Source of the DNA: JACVRW01 sp963739095 | Lineage (GTDB): Bacteria; Actinomycetota; Thermoleophilia; Solirubrobacterales; Thermoleophilaceae | Length of the DNA: 64,000 nt | Assembly (NCBI GenBank): GCA_963739095.1 | Contig: CAVTZF010000039.1 | Location: 1-64,000 of the forward strand | Direction of reading: 5' to 3' | Shown here: positions 1 through 7,322 of the stretch, in pieces | Layout: every line of letters begins with the position of its first letter | How positions within the stretch are numbered: position 1 is the stretch's first letter | The notes under the pieces: generated by a model | The model's database searches: none | Told to the model about the DNA's origin: nothing | Seen by the model: only the letters and a program-made list of their open reading frames with translations | Made by a program: the position numbers and the translations under genes

Positions 1-2
1 CG

Positions 3-336
3 CCTCGGGTCGCAGTGGAACACTTCGCTCTGGTGGCGGAGAAGCGGTGTACCAAGTGCGGCGAGACCAAGCCGCCTGACGCTTTCGCGAAGCGCCGATC
101 GTCTCCGGATGGGCGGACCTGGTGGGTGCCGTGACTGCTTCGCACTCGCCAAGCGGCAATACCGGCAGCGTCACGGCGAGCGCTTGAACGCCCCCCGCCG
201 TCGCGATCCCATCCCTGAACGAACGTGCCGCACATGCGGCCAGACGTTCACGCCGGTCGGTAGGGATCAGAACTACTGCCGGACGTGGTGCCGGGAGAAC
301 AGGTACCTCACGCGGCTCGAGGGTGAAGCCGGTTAG
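3..336 (+). pseudogene. Zinc-ribbon phage-type protein, frameshifted, 5' end at window edge
   Basis: Frame 3 from the window edge reads a CxxC zinc-ribbon start (KRCTKCGETK, then SPDGRTWW) and stops at a TGA just after position 120. A second frame continues with CRDCFALAKRQYRQRHGER and a further CxxC...C module (CRTCGQTF, NYCRTWCRENRY) to 336. Removing one G from the tggtgggtgcc stretch near 120-127 joins the two frames as TWWCRDCFA, which completes the first four-cysteine ribbon. Small proteins with this layout are common beside HNH nucleases in actinophages. I infer one gene inactivated by a +1 insertion, or a base error. No enzymatic function can be read from it. Confidence 0.6.
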
Positions 337-450
337 GTTCTGCAGACCCCCGCTACCCGGCGACAGCTGAGCCGGTGAAACGAAGCGCGAGGCGCATGCT
401 CGTGCGGCCCCACCTCGGCGGCCTCGACGACCACTGCCTCGTGATGGACC

Positions 451-506
451 ACGGTGATCCGCCAACGAACCTCCGCCGCAGTACAAGGCGTCAACTCACC
501 CAGGAG
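451..506 (+). repeat. Imperfect direct repeat, copy A
   Basis: About 56 bp beginning ACGGTGATCCGCCAAC and ending at CCCAGGAG, just before the ribosome binding site of the 42-aa gene. Copy B at 1002-1057 is about 87% identical with one 1-nt indel. Both copies are followed shortly by ATGAGC, so this looks like a duplicated leader region. Confidence 0.6.
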
Positions 507-512
507 GAAACC

Positions 513-641
513 ATGAGCTGGCTAATGAAGGACTCGCGGACACTCGTTCACGGCTGCAACTGCATCTGCCACATCTGCCAGCCGCGCCCGAAGGCCGACG
601 CCCCAACAGCACCGACACGCGGAGGTTCTCGATGCGTATGA
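513..641 (+). CDS. Small Cys-rich hypothetical protein (42 aa)
   Basis: This start is chosen over the upstream in-frame ATG at 375 because AGGAGGAA at 502-509 sits directly before ATG 513. The protein starts MSWLMKDSRTL and carries a tight Cys/His cluster (HGCNCICHICQ, four cysteines and two histidines in eleven residues), which could bind a metal. It ends GGSRCV. Its last 10 nt overlap the next gene, so the two are probably co-transcribed. No family is recognised. Confidence 0.5.
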   Translation: MSWLMKDSRTLVHGCNCICHICQPRPKADAPTAPTRGGSRCV

Positions 642-892
642 AGAAGCTGATCGTCACCCTTGGCGCGGCGGGCTTGGTCGCTGCCGCCGCCGCGCCCGCG
701 TCAGCGAATCCCGCTGCGTCGCCAATGTCGGCGGTGCCAGTGAGTTCAGGCGGCGGGAGTCATCAAGAGAAGCCAGCGTTCGGCGAGAGCGTGAGTTCAG
801 CGCCAGTCAGCTCGGACTGCTTCCCCATCGCTGTCGAACGTCGCGGCCGCGATGGCTTGATCTATTACGAGTACGTCTACTTCTGCAGCTGA
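632..892 (+). CDS. Small secreted hypothetical protein (86 aa)
   Basis: GGAGG at 621-625 precedes ATG 632. The N-terminus is a typical Sec signal peptide: MRMKK, a hydrophobic Ala-rich core, and a likely cut after APASA near residue 25. The mature part is Ser/Gly/Pro-rich, contains SAVPVSS and SAPVSS repeats, and ends in an aromatic segment (LIYYEYVYFCS) with two cysteines (SSDC and FCS) that could form a disulfide. It overlaps the preceding 42-aa gene. The sequence suggests export; no family is recognised. Confidence 0.6.
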   Translation: MRMKKLIVTLGAAGLVAAAAAPASANPAASPMSAVPVSSGGGSHQEKPAFGESVSSAPVSSDCFPIAVERRGRDGLIYYEYVYFCS

Positions 893-1001
893 TTGGAGGT
901 GCTGGATACCCGCCGCTGTGCGGCCGGGGGGGAGTGCCGCGCTCTCAGCGGCCCCTGTGCGCCCCGCCTAAGGGCTCGGCTGGCCTGCCCTGGCCCCAGC
1001 A

Positions 1002-1057
1002 ACGGTGATCCGGCAACAAACCTCCGCCGCAGTTCAAGCGTCAATCCACCCAGGGGG
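1002..1057 (+). repeat. Imperfect direct repeat, copy B
   Basis: Second copy of the 451-506 element. Here the Shine-Dalgarno part has drifted (AGGGGGATGG), and the ATGAGC that follows at 1071 opens only a reading frame antisense to two better genes. I see no gene in 893-1178; the repeat is its only notable content. Confidence 0.6.
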
Positions 1058-1178
1058 ATGGTCGAAACCGATGAGCCCCAATCCCGGTAACCGCCGGGTG
1101 CCCGGTGCCCGGGGTCGAGCAGACGCTCGCCGCCACCCTGGACCGGCTGGCCGCAGGTCGTCGCCTTCGAGGCCGCCA

Positions 1179-1328
1179 TTACTTCCGCCCTCTGACGAGG
1201 ATGACCGCGCCGACGACAGCGGCGATCACCATCACGAAGAACCCCACGACTATGAGGCCGATGAGGACGCCGATGAAGACTTCCAGCGGGCCGATGCCGC
1301 CGCTGCCTGGATCGAGGTAGGCGAGCAT
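1179..1328 (-). CDS. Small single-span membrane protein (49 aa)
   Basis: Starts at ATG 1328 in a TAATG junction with the upstream gene, whose TAA is at 1330-1328, so translation is probably coupled. It begins MLAYLDPGSGG, a motif I know from short actinobacterial membrane proteins. A long hydrophobic helix follows (VFIGVLIGLIVVGFFVMVIA and onward) with a basic end VRGRK, fitting one membrane span. The function is unknown. The start is well supported by the overlap; the longer frame upstream reads through the neighbour. Confidence 0.55.
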   Translation of the reverse strand: MLAYLDPGSGGIGPLEVFIGVLIGLIVVGFFVMVIAAVVGAVILVRGRK

Positions 1329-1666
1329 TACTGGTGCGTGCGGGGGGCGCGCTTCGCCTTCGAGGCCGACTTCGCCATCCCGGCGCGAGCGGCCTGCGTG
1401 TCCTTGATGGCGACCAGCTCGTCCCAGAAGGTGCCCATGCGCTCGATGAAGGCCCATCTGTCCTCGAGCGTGAGCCAGCGGCCCCAGCTGCCGAACTCGC
1501 CCTCGACCTGGTGGCGGTTGCCCGAGATCAGCACCGCGCCGCGCGGGTGGCTGCCGATCCGGTCGGGCGCGTAGACGGTGAAGTCGAGAGTGACCTTGTA
1601 GCCCGCGCCGGTGCTCGGCGCCTGCGCGACGAGCTCCTTGATGGTGTCCAGCTCCTTGTCTGTCAT
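1328..1666 (-). CDS. Hypothetical protein (112 aa)
   Basis: First gene of a two-gene minus-strand unit with the membrane protein at 1179-1328. It is soluble, opens MTDKELDTIKELV, and has a likely beta-rich middle (YKVTLDFTVYAPDRIG, then GAVLISGNRHQVEGEF) and an amphipathic helix (LEDRWAFIERMGTFWDELVA). The tail is basic (KSASKAKRAPRTHQ). Amino-acid composition is normal for a real gene and the TAATG coupling supports it. No family is recognised. Confidence 0.55.
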   Translation of the reverse strand: MTDKELDTIKELVAQAPSTGAGYKVTLDFTVYAPDRIGSHPRGAVLISGNRHQVEGEFGSWGRWLTLEDRWAFIERMGTFWDELVAIKDTQAARAGMAKSASKAKRAPRTHQ

Positions 1667-2005
1667 GCCTTCATCCCGATCTGCTCCGCGACTTCGTGAA
1701 CGCCCGTCGTTGACGGGATGCTAACAAGTCTCTTGACGGATCGCCAACAACATTTAGGCTCGCCTTAGGCCGCCGAGCTCGCCGAGGACGCCCGCGCCCA
1801 CCTGCGCGACGGGGAAGGCTCGAGCTCGCCGGCGTTCAGCCGGCACCACCGGAGCGCCCGCCTGCGGGCGCCTGACGGGCGGCGCGAGCGAGGGCGGGGC
1901 AGGGGACGCCCCGTCCCGGCACCTCAGGCGGGCGCAGCGCCGCCGTTGCTAGTTCAGATGCCTTTGGCGCCCGCTCGCCGCCGCGCGACCTCGCTCGAAA
2001 CGACG
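1667..2005. other. Gene-free stretch with one promoter-like sequence
   Basis: No convincing reading frame on either strand. A plus-strand sigma70-like pair, TTGACG at 1733-1738 and TAGGCT at 1755-1760 (16-nt spacer), points into GC-rich sequence with no recognisable gene. It could drive an untranslated RNA or be a remnant. Confidence 0.35.
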
Positions 2006-2028
2006 AAACCCCGCGTTAGCAGGGGCTT
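2006..2028 (-). terminator. Hairpin downstream of the initiator-like tRNA
   Basis: Read on the minus strand, AAGCCCC pairs with GGGGTTT around a 9-nt loop, seven pairs including one G-T, starting 7 nt after the tRNA 3' end. The following T run is short (TTTCG), so it is a plausible but not ideal intrinsic terminator. Confidence 0.5.
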
Positions 2029-2034
2029 CGGGAG

Positions 2035-2113
<79 letters not shown>

Positions 2114-2347
2114 CAACAAATAAGGTTTGGGCTTGAGCAACCCTCAATTGAGTTGCGCCTGAGACGCCTTCCGGATCTGGAACTCAGGGTGGCCGGCAGC
2201 AGGAGGTACGTACCCGGGTGCGACTTCCTGACGGAAACGTGGCCTGAGCAGCGCCCCGCCTCGAGAAATTGGACCTCTATTGGACGTCGGCGCGACGGTC
2301 AACCGCTGATCGAACTGAAGAAACGCCTGTTTGCAGCTAATCGTAAG

Positions 2348-2399
2348 GGTGAGCGACGGGACTCGAACCCGCGACCGCCTGGACCACAACCAGGAGCTC
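2348..2399 (-). other. 3' fragment of tRNA-His(GTG); old attachment-site remnant
   Basis: Read on the minus strand this contains the D-stem 3' side (GAGC), a perfect anticodon stem CCTGG/CCAGG around TTGTGGT (anticodon GTG), the T arm and the acceptor 3' strand CGCTCAC with C73. The 5' acceptor strand and D loop are absent, and upstream sequence does not supply them. Such a 3' piece is what an integrase using a tRNA-His site leaves at the far end of its element. No intact tRNA-His occurs in the window. Confidence 0.65.
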
Positions 2400-2589
2400 G
2401 GACTCGGAAATCTCTTCAAGCGACGTGGACCGGACTGGGCCTCAAGGGGTCCCGATGCGACCAGGATGCGACCTCGAGCGCGTCCAGAGACGCATTTCGT
2501 CGCGTCGCCTCGCAGAGCGAGCACCGACGGGACGGATGAGGTTTCCGGCTTTATGCAGGGGGTTTCCGCATCTCTCCTGTTCTCGCATT

Positions 2590-2634
2590 TGCCCCGGGCA
2601 GGATTCGAACCTGCGACCCGCGGCTTAGAAGGCC
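2590..2634. other. attL: 45-bp duplicate of the tRNA-Arg(TCT) 3' end
   Basis: Identical over 45 bp to 11302-11346, covering the anticodon loop through the discriminator base of tRNA-Arg. Identity stops abruptly at 2635 (ATTCC versus GCCGC in the intact gene). This marks the left border of the integrated island. Confidence 0.85.
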
Positions 2635-3053
2635 ATTCCGGCGGTCGCGGGCCGTCACCGGCGCTGACCCGCTATCCCGCCCCCTGACCGGGGATGCGGC
2701 CGATCCCGCGGCGACAGGCCCGATACCTATCGGGAGCCCGAACCCGATCGTTATGGCCACGAGATGGCCACGGCGGGGGCGAACCTCTCCTGTTTTCGCC
2801 CTTCACCCTGCAGCGGCTCACCCTTGCCGTGGCGGGCGCGAGCGCGGAGGCTGCGGCCGTTCCCGCGCCCCCGCCGAAGGGTCGCTCTCCCGCCCGCGTC
2901 AGCGAAACGTCTGCGAAATGTCAGCGGGTGGTGCTCTGCTTCAGCGCAGCTCCTCCCCTCTGCCAGGAACTATCGGCTTCCTAGCGAGTAACGGAGAAAT
3001 CGCAGCGTGTCACGACCCGGCGCGCCAGCCGTTGCGCCGCTTAGGAGGTCTCA
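2635..3053. other. Gene-free left end of the island, with integrase arm-like repeats
   Basis: No credible gene. Its main feature is ATGGCCACG at 2753-2761 and again at 2764-2772, an 11-bp period. The same TGGCCA core at the same period lies next to attR. I interpret these as integrase arm-binding sites. The stretch left of attL (2114-2589) holds only the tRNA-His fragment and a short palindrome (CTCAATTGAG near 2145). Confidence 0.5.
2753..2772. repeat. Paired TGGCCA repeats, probable integrase arm sites (left)
   Basis: ATGGCCACG occurs twice, at 2753 and 2764, one helical turn apart, about 120 bp inside attL. The spacing matches the pair at 11244-11260. Same-face tandem sites inside both ends are the expected pattern for arm-type sites of a tyrosine integrase. 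Confidence 0.55.
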
Positions 3054-3880
3054 ATGTTGGGCAAGCTTCGGCCGCGACGGCCGTCGGCGGCGCTGGTCTT
3101 GGCATTTCTCGCACTCTGCGTAGCGTTGAGCGGTACGGCCGTTGGCCAGTCTGCCGTGACGTCGGCGCAGAAGCTGATCACCGGCAAGCAGATCAAGAAC
3201 CGCTCGGTCACCGGCGCCGACATCAAGAGCAACTCGCTGAGCAGCGCGGCCATAAAGGATGGATCGCTGCTCGGGCAGGATTTCAAGCTCGGGGAGCTGC
3301 CCACAGGAGCGGCGGGGCCGAAGGGCGATGCCGGCTGCAGGGCCCGGTCGGTCAGCAGGGTCAGCGTGGCCCCCAGGGTGAGCCCGGCCCGCAGGGTGAG
3401 CCCGGTGCGGACGGTGAGCGCGGCCCGCAGGGTGAGCGCGGCCTGCAGGGTCTGCCCGGTGAGCGCGGCCTGCAAGGTCTGCCCGGTGAGCGCGGCCTGC
3501 AAGGTCTGCCCGGCCCGCAGGGGTCCGCCGGACTGCCCGGACCGAGGGGCGCCACGGGCGCGACTGGCGCGACCGGTCCCCAGGGGCCGCCGGGTCCGGT
3601 CAATCAGGTGGTCGGAGTGGTTCTGTCCAACTGCACGCTGCAAACCCCCATATCAGGCGTAACCGTGACGGCCAACGGAACGAACGGCTGCACGATCAGA
3701 TTCCCCGGGAGTCGTTTCACGAACACGCCGCTTCTCATGTTGACGCCGATCAACGGTTCCGGTGGCAACCCGACCTCGATCGTGGAACAGTTCTCGAACC
3801 CGAATTGGACTGCGAGCTACACGTTCGCATCGTCCCCACCCCCCATCGTCAACTTCATCGCCAGTCAGCTGAGTCAGTGA
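3054..3880 (+). pseudogene. Secreted collagen-like (Gly-X-Y) protein, frameshifted
   Basis: AGGAGG at 3043-3048 precedes ATG 3054. The N-terminus (MLGKLRPRRPSAALVLAFLA, then CVALSGTAVG) is a signal/anchor. It is followed by a TGKQIKNRSVTGADI / NSLSSAAIKDGSLLG repeat-like stalk. At the start of the Gly-X-Y region (GPKGDAG) the frame is lost near 3332. The -1-compatible frame carries LQGPVGQQGQRGPQGEPG and onward, three GERGLQGLP repeats, and a globular C-terminus with two cysteines (VVLSNC, TNGC) ending IASQLSQ at 3880. A one-base deletion at ccggctgcagg explains it. This N-terminal type is common in Thermoleophilia surface proteins, so the gene looks host-derived rather than viral. Confidence 0.7.
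3431..3511 (+). repeat. Three 27-bp tandem repeats in the collagen-like gene
   Basis: Units at 3431, 3458 and 3485 encode GERGLQGLP. Units two and three are identical and differ from unit one by one base (CAGGG versus CAAGG). Near-identical repeats like these can change copy number by slippage. Confidence 0.8.
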
Positions 3881-4240
3881 CCGGCGCGAGGGTGCGGGGC
3901 CCGTGCGACCCGCGCTCTCGCCGATCCAGGCCGCCGCCGGCAACGGCCGACAACCGCCGCACCGCCGTCGGCGGAGTGGCCGCTGACGGCCGATTCGGAC
4001 CGCCGCCCGGTTAAACTGGCCGCAGGAAAACTGAATCTCGCCGGCCGCCGTAGCTAGGCGGCCGCGGCCCGACAAGGACCCGGCGACGAGGACCCGCCAG
4101 CGGGCAAGTCGCGGGGCACGGCAGGCCACGGACCGAGTTGAGGACCCACCCGCCCAGGACCCTTCCGAAGGGCACGGCGGCCGGGCAAGACGAACCTCAC
4201 GACAGTCGGCACAGACCGCCAGGAAAGGCAGGTCATTGCC
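3881..4240. other. Intergenic region before the capsid gene
   Basis: No coding frame stands out. The stretch contains GC-rich inverted segments around 4040-4070 (GCCGGCCGCC, then GGCGGCCGCGGC) that could form a hairpin. The capsid gene's ribosome binding site (AGGAAAGGCAGG) lies near its right end. Confidence 0.4.
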
Positions 4241-5505
4241 ATGTCAGAAGCACTTCGCCTCGCACGCGAAGCGCAAGAGGTCTTCAAGGCGGCTGAGGCC
4301 AAGTCACGTCCGCTCAGCAGCGAGGAGCGGAACTACGTCGAGGACCTGCTCACGCGGGCGGCGACGCCAAGAACCTCGAAGTCAAGATGCAGAAGCTCGG
4401 CTAGAAGCTCGGCCCCCCGGAAGACGCCTTCCCAGGCGGCGCCGATGTCCAGCCCGGCTCGTTCGGCGACCCGGGCGGCCACTTCATCGAGAGCCAGCAG
4501 TTCAAGCAGCTCCAAAGCTCCGACGTCCGCGGCCAGAAGTGGACGACCGGGGCGGTCGAGACCAAGACCGCCGGCGGACCGCTCGCGATGAAGGGAACCC
4601 TGCTCGAGGGGGCCGGCGCGCCCGGAAGCGGCACAGGCGGCGGCTTGATTCCCATCCCCACGGTCGCCCCCGGCGTCGTCTCGCAGCTCTACCAGCCGGT
4701 CTACCTCGAGACCCTGCTGTCGACCGCCCAAGCGACAACGAACACCGTCCGATACGTCACCCAAGCAACGTCGACGTCGGGTGCAGCAGGCGTGGCCGAG
4801 GGCGGCCTCAAGCCCGAGTCGACGCTGGAGTACGACACCGTCGACGAGCCTGTCAAGAAGGTCGCGACGTCGATCGTGACGTCCGACGAACTGATCGAAG
4901 ATGCGCCCGCCGTCCAGCAGCTCATCAACGGCGACCTCTCCCTGTTCGTCAACATCGAGGTCGAGCGTCAGCTGTTGCGCGGCACGTCCGGCGGCAACGA
5001 GGTGCAGGGGCTGCTCACGTCCCGCAGCGTGCCCGTCTACACGGCCGGCACCGCCCAGGGGAACATCGCGGAGCAGATGTTCAAGGCGATGAACTCGATG
5101 CGCGGCTCGGCGTATCTGGAGCCCGATTGGGTCGTGATGAGCCCGGCCGACTACCAGTCGTTGCGGCTGCTCAAGGACACGTCCGGGCAGCTGTACTTCG
5201 GCGGGCCGAACGTCGGGACCTACGGCCAGGGCCAGAGCGCCGCGGCGTCGCCTCAGATCACCGGGGCGCCCGACGTCGTGTGGGGCAAGCCGTGCTATGT
5301 CACGCAGACCATCGGCTCCGGCACCGCGCTGGTCGGCACCCGCCTCGGCGCCGCGGTCTGGAACAGGGGCGGCCTGAGCGTCGAGAGCACCAACAGCCAT
5401 GCCAGCCACTTCACAAGCAACCTGATGGCAACCAGGGCCGAGCGCCGGTTGGCGCTGGCGGTCTACCGGCCGAAGGGGTACGTCGAGGTGCGCGGACTGG
5501 CGTGA
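4241..5505 (+). pseudogene. HK97-fold phage major capsid protein, disrupted near the N-terminus
   Basis: ATG 4241 opens MSEALRLAREAQEVFKAAEA, the helical N-terminal scaffold (delta) segment of HK97-type capsid precursors. The frame is lost near 4358. The correct continuation lies one frame over (GDAKNLEVKMQKLG) and meets an in-frame TAG at 4402-4404. After that it runs open to 5505, with the main capsid domain: LIPIPTVAPGVVSQLYQPVY, TSDELIEDAPAVQQLING, VERQLLRGTSGGNEVQGLL, then WGKPCYVTQTI and PKGYVEVRGLA. The downstream part could restart at ATG 4588 (305 aa), which would lack the scaffold segment. A deletion plus a stop argue for decay rather than one base error. No portal or protease gene is adjacent. 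Confidence 0.75.
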
Positions 5506-5605
5506 TGAGAGCTTCGGCGCCCGATCCACGCCGGGGATAACGGGAACGGGGCGGCGAGTACTGGCGCCGCCCCCGACCCGTCCACGGGAAAGGAGGCAAC
5601 GGTAA

Positions 5606-5839
5606 ATGACGGACGACGAGTTGCAGGTCTTGTCCGACTTGTACTTCGCCGGCAGCGCCGGCTGCGTCGGTGCCGTCCGGGACGAGTACATCCCCGAGGC
5701 ATACCGGCTCCAAGAGCGGGGCTGGCTTCAGCATGACTTCCACGGCGACGACATGGTCTGGTCACTGACCGCCACCGCCCTCGGTGCGCTCGAGCTTGCC
5801 GGCCTACACCGCGGCACCGACCTGCCCGACCAGAACTGA
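5606..5839 (+). CDS. Hypothetical phage-type protein (77 aa)
   Basis: AAAGGAGG at 5589-5596 lies before ATG 5606. It is a small acidic soluble protein (MTDDELQVLSDLYFAGSAGC) with an aromatic and His-containing middle (LQERGWLQHDFHGDDMVWSL) and an Ala/Leu helix near the end. It lies between the capsid remnant and the HNH gene, 10 nt before the latter, so it belongs to the phage-type block. No family is recognised. Confidence 0.5.
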   Translation: MTDDELQVLSDLYFAGSAGCVGAVRDEYIPEAYRLQERGWLQHDFHGDDMVWSLTATALGALELAGLHRGTDLPDQN

Positions 5840-5849
5840 CCACGAGCCG

Positions 5850-6176
5850 ATGCCCGTCAAGCTGTGCCTCGAACGCGGCTGCCCCAACATCCAGACCTAC
5901 CGCGGCCGCTGCCCAGAGCATGCGCGCCAGCGCACAGCCGACCGCAACCGGCAACGGCAGCAAAGCCGCAAGGTCTACGACAGCCGACGGTGGCGCATCC
6001 TCAGGCGCCACGTGCTCGTCAACAACCCCATCTGCCAGATGTGCGACAACGCGCTCGCAACCGACGTCGACCACATCGTCCCCATCGAGCAGGGCGGCGA
6101 CCCGTGGGCGCTGTCCAACCTGCAGGCGCTGTGTGCCCGCGACCATGGCCGCAAGACGAAGGCCGAACTGTCGTGA
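5850..6176 (+). CDS. HNH endonuclease (108 aa)
   Basis: ATG 5850 is preferred over the longer frame from 5784 because it gives the normal start of the family. An N-terminal CxxxxC/CxxH zinc site (LCLERGCP, GRCPEHA) is followed by a basic helix and the HNH core: NPICQMC, DVDHIVPIEQGGD, LSNLQALCARDHGRK. The two-Cys pairs (CQMC and C...H) and the DH motif support a metal-bound nicking or cutting nuclease. In phages this gene usually lies beside the terminase and assists DNA packaging. Here the terminase is missing and it lies downstream of the broken capsid gene. Catalytic residues appear intact. Confidence 0.8.
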   Translation: MPVKLCLERGCPNIQTYRGRCPEHARQRTADRNRQRQQSRKVYDSRRWRILRRHVLVNNPICQMCDNALATDVDHIVPIEQGGDPWALSNLQALCARDHGRKTKAELS

Positions 6177-6187
6177 CCAGCGCTCGC

Positions 6188-6586
6188 CTACTCCGCAGCC
6201 CACGGCTTCGAGGGCCTCGGCCTCGCTGCTGAAGAAGCGTAAGAAGGTGCCCTGTCCTCGCGAATGCGCACGACCTGCCAGACCTCTTGGTCGATCGCCG
6301 CGCCGCTCTCGACGCCGCGGCCATGCATGCGCAACTGGGTAATTGTCAGGTCTCCGAAGTCTCGAACGTCCTCGATCTCTGCTCTGAAATCGGGGTAGAC
6401 GGCGAGGATGTTCCCCCACCAGGCGCGGACGCCATCGTGGCCGCGATAGGGGTCGCCGCCCTCCAACTGCATCGCGTACGCGGTGAACTCCACGTCGGGG
6501 TCAAAGAGCGCAAGGAATGCATCGAGGTCACGTCGGTTGAAGGCGTCAAACCCTCGCCGCACGATTTCCACGTTCTCCTGCGACAT
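6188..6586 (-). pseudogene. SnoaL-like / NTF2-fold protein, frameshifted near the C-terminus
   Basis: Start MSQENVEIVRRGFDAFNRRD at 6586 and the core (LFDPDVEFTAYAMQLEGGDP, YRGHDGVRAWW, GDLTITQLRMHGRG) are typical of small SnoaL-like proteins abundant in Thermoleophilia. After VRIRED the expected ending (GTFLRFFSSEAEALEAVG) is in the neighbouring frame, so a one-base indel lies near 6250. As read, the frame ends in an unrelated 20-residue tail. The start lies directly behind a GATACT sequence, suggesting a leaderless transcript. It is a host-type gene inside the island. The biochemical role of this subgroup is unknown. Confidence 0.6.
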
Positions 6587-6693
6587 CGCCCGCCCAGTAT
6601 CCCCCGACGAAGGGGAGGGTGCGAACGCAGAACTTCCCACTCCAACCACCGCCGGGTGAGGCTGCTTGAGGAACATTTCTGGTCGGGACTGGG

Positions 6694-7002
6694 GTGCCGG
6701 GGATGGGTCGGCTGAGCGTCAGGGCGACCGGCCGGCTGCTGTCGCGGCTTGATGCGCTGGCGTTGGAGCGTGGCGTGTCGCGGGCGGTGTTGGTGCGGCA
6801 GCTGCTTGAGGCGGGGCTGCGTGACCGTCCCGCTCCGCCGTCCGACGCGCCGTCTGAGGACGAGCTGCTCGACCTGTTGGCCGAGAAGGCGCGGATGGGG
6901 AACGTGGCGGCGATCAGGACCCTGCTGGTACGTGAGGAACAGAAGGACCGGCGGGCGCAGGCTTTGGCGCTGTTCGAAGAGATGGCGGCGAGGCGGCAAT
7001 GA
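6694..7002 (+). CDS. Ribbon-helix-helix-like small protein (102 aa)
   Basis: Translation can begin at GTG 6694 or ATG 6703; the latter gives MGRLSVRATGRLLSRLDALA, a normal RHH beginning (a beta strand then helix). The first half (RVSVRATGRLLSRLDALALE-like, then GVSRAVLVRQLLEAGL) resembles CopG/Arc-type DNA binding. The second half is helical (DELLDLLAEKARMGNVAAI, TLLVREEQKDRRAQALALF), a pattern I associate with small phage packaging or regulatory proteins. ATGA overlap with the next gene indicates an operon. DNA binding is inferred; the role is not known. Confidence 0.5.
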   Translation: MPGMGRLSVRATGRLLSRLDALALERGVSRAVLVRQLLEAGLRDRPAPPSDAPSEDELLDLLAEKARMGNVAAIRTLLVREEQKDRRAQALALFEEMAARRQ

Positions 7003-7250
7003 GCGCGTTGTTGTTCGACGCGTTCAGGGCGCTCGGCTCGGGTCCTACGAGGCGGGAGGTAGCCCAGGTGGCCGCGGCGCTGCGCGAGTCCGGCGACGAA
7101 GGGGTGGGGCGGCTGCTCGATGACCCGCACCAGCGTGTCGCGATCGCCGACGATGCCGGCGCTTACGGGTTCGTCGCGCTCGATTTGGCGGTGGCGTTCC
7201 ACAGCCCAGGGGCGTTCGCGGAGCTTGTGGACGACGAGCCCGTCCGGTGA
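6999..7250 (+). CDS. Hypothetical protein (83 aa)
   Basis: ATG 6999 overlaps the stop of the RHH-like gene by 4 nt, so the two are translationally coupled. Mostly helical and acidic: LFDAFRALGSGPTRREVAQV, RESGDEGVGRLLDD, and VALDLAVAFHSPGAFAELVD. There is no signal peptide, cysteine or membrane segment. It may act with its partner; no family is recognised. Confidence 0.5.
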   Translation: MSALLFDAFRALGSGPTRREVAQVAAALRESGDEGVGRLLDDPHQRVAIADDAGAYGFVALDLAVAFHSPGAFAELVDDEPVR

Positions 7251-7322
7251 CGGGGCGGCGCTCCCCCACCGGGCTGACGCTCAGATAGTCTCGCCCGCGG
7301 CATACGAGACGTACGAGACATC

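Noticed and set aside
1071..1574. Plus-strand frame after repeat copy B, starting ATGAGCCCC
   Set aside because: Runs antisense to two coupled minus-strand genes with better sequence character, lacks a ribosome binding site and is low-complexity.
2144..2687. Several overlapping open frames on both strands around the tRNA fragments
   Set aside because: They cross the tRNA-derived sequences and show no domain, signal or ribosome binding site.
3420..3520. Short tandem repeats as a possible CRISPR array
   Set aside because: Repeats are contiguous without spacers and encode in-frame Gly-X-Y. No CRISPR array or cas gene was found in the window.
3361..3603. Minus-strand Pro/Gly-rich frame opposite the collagen repeats
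   Set aside because: It is the mirror reading of GGN/CCN collagen codons; the plus-strand protein explains the sequence.
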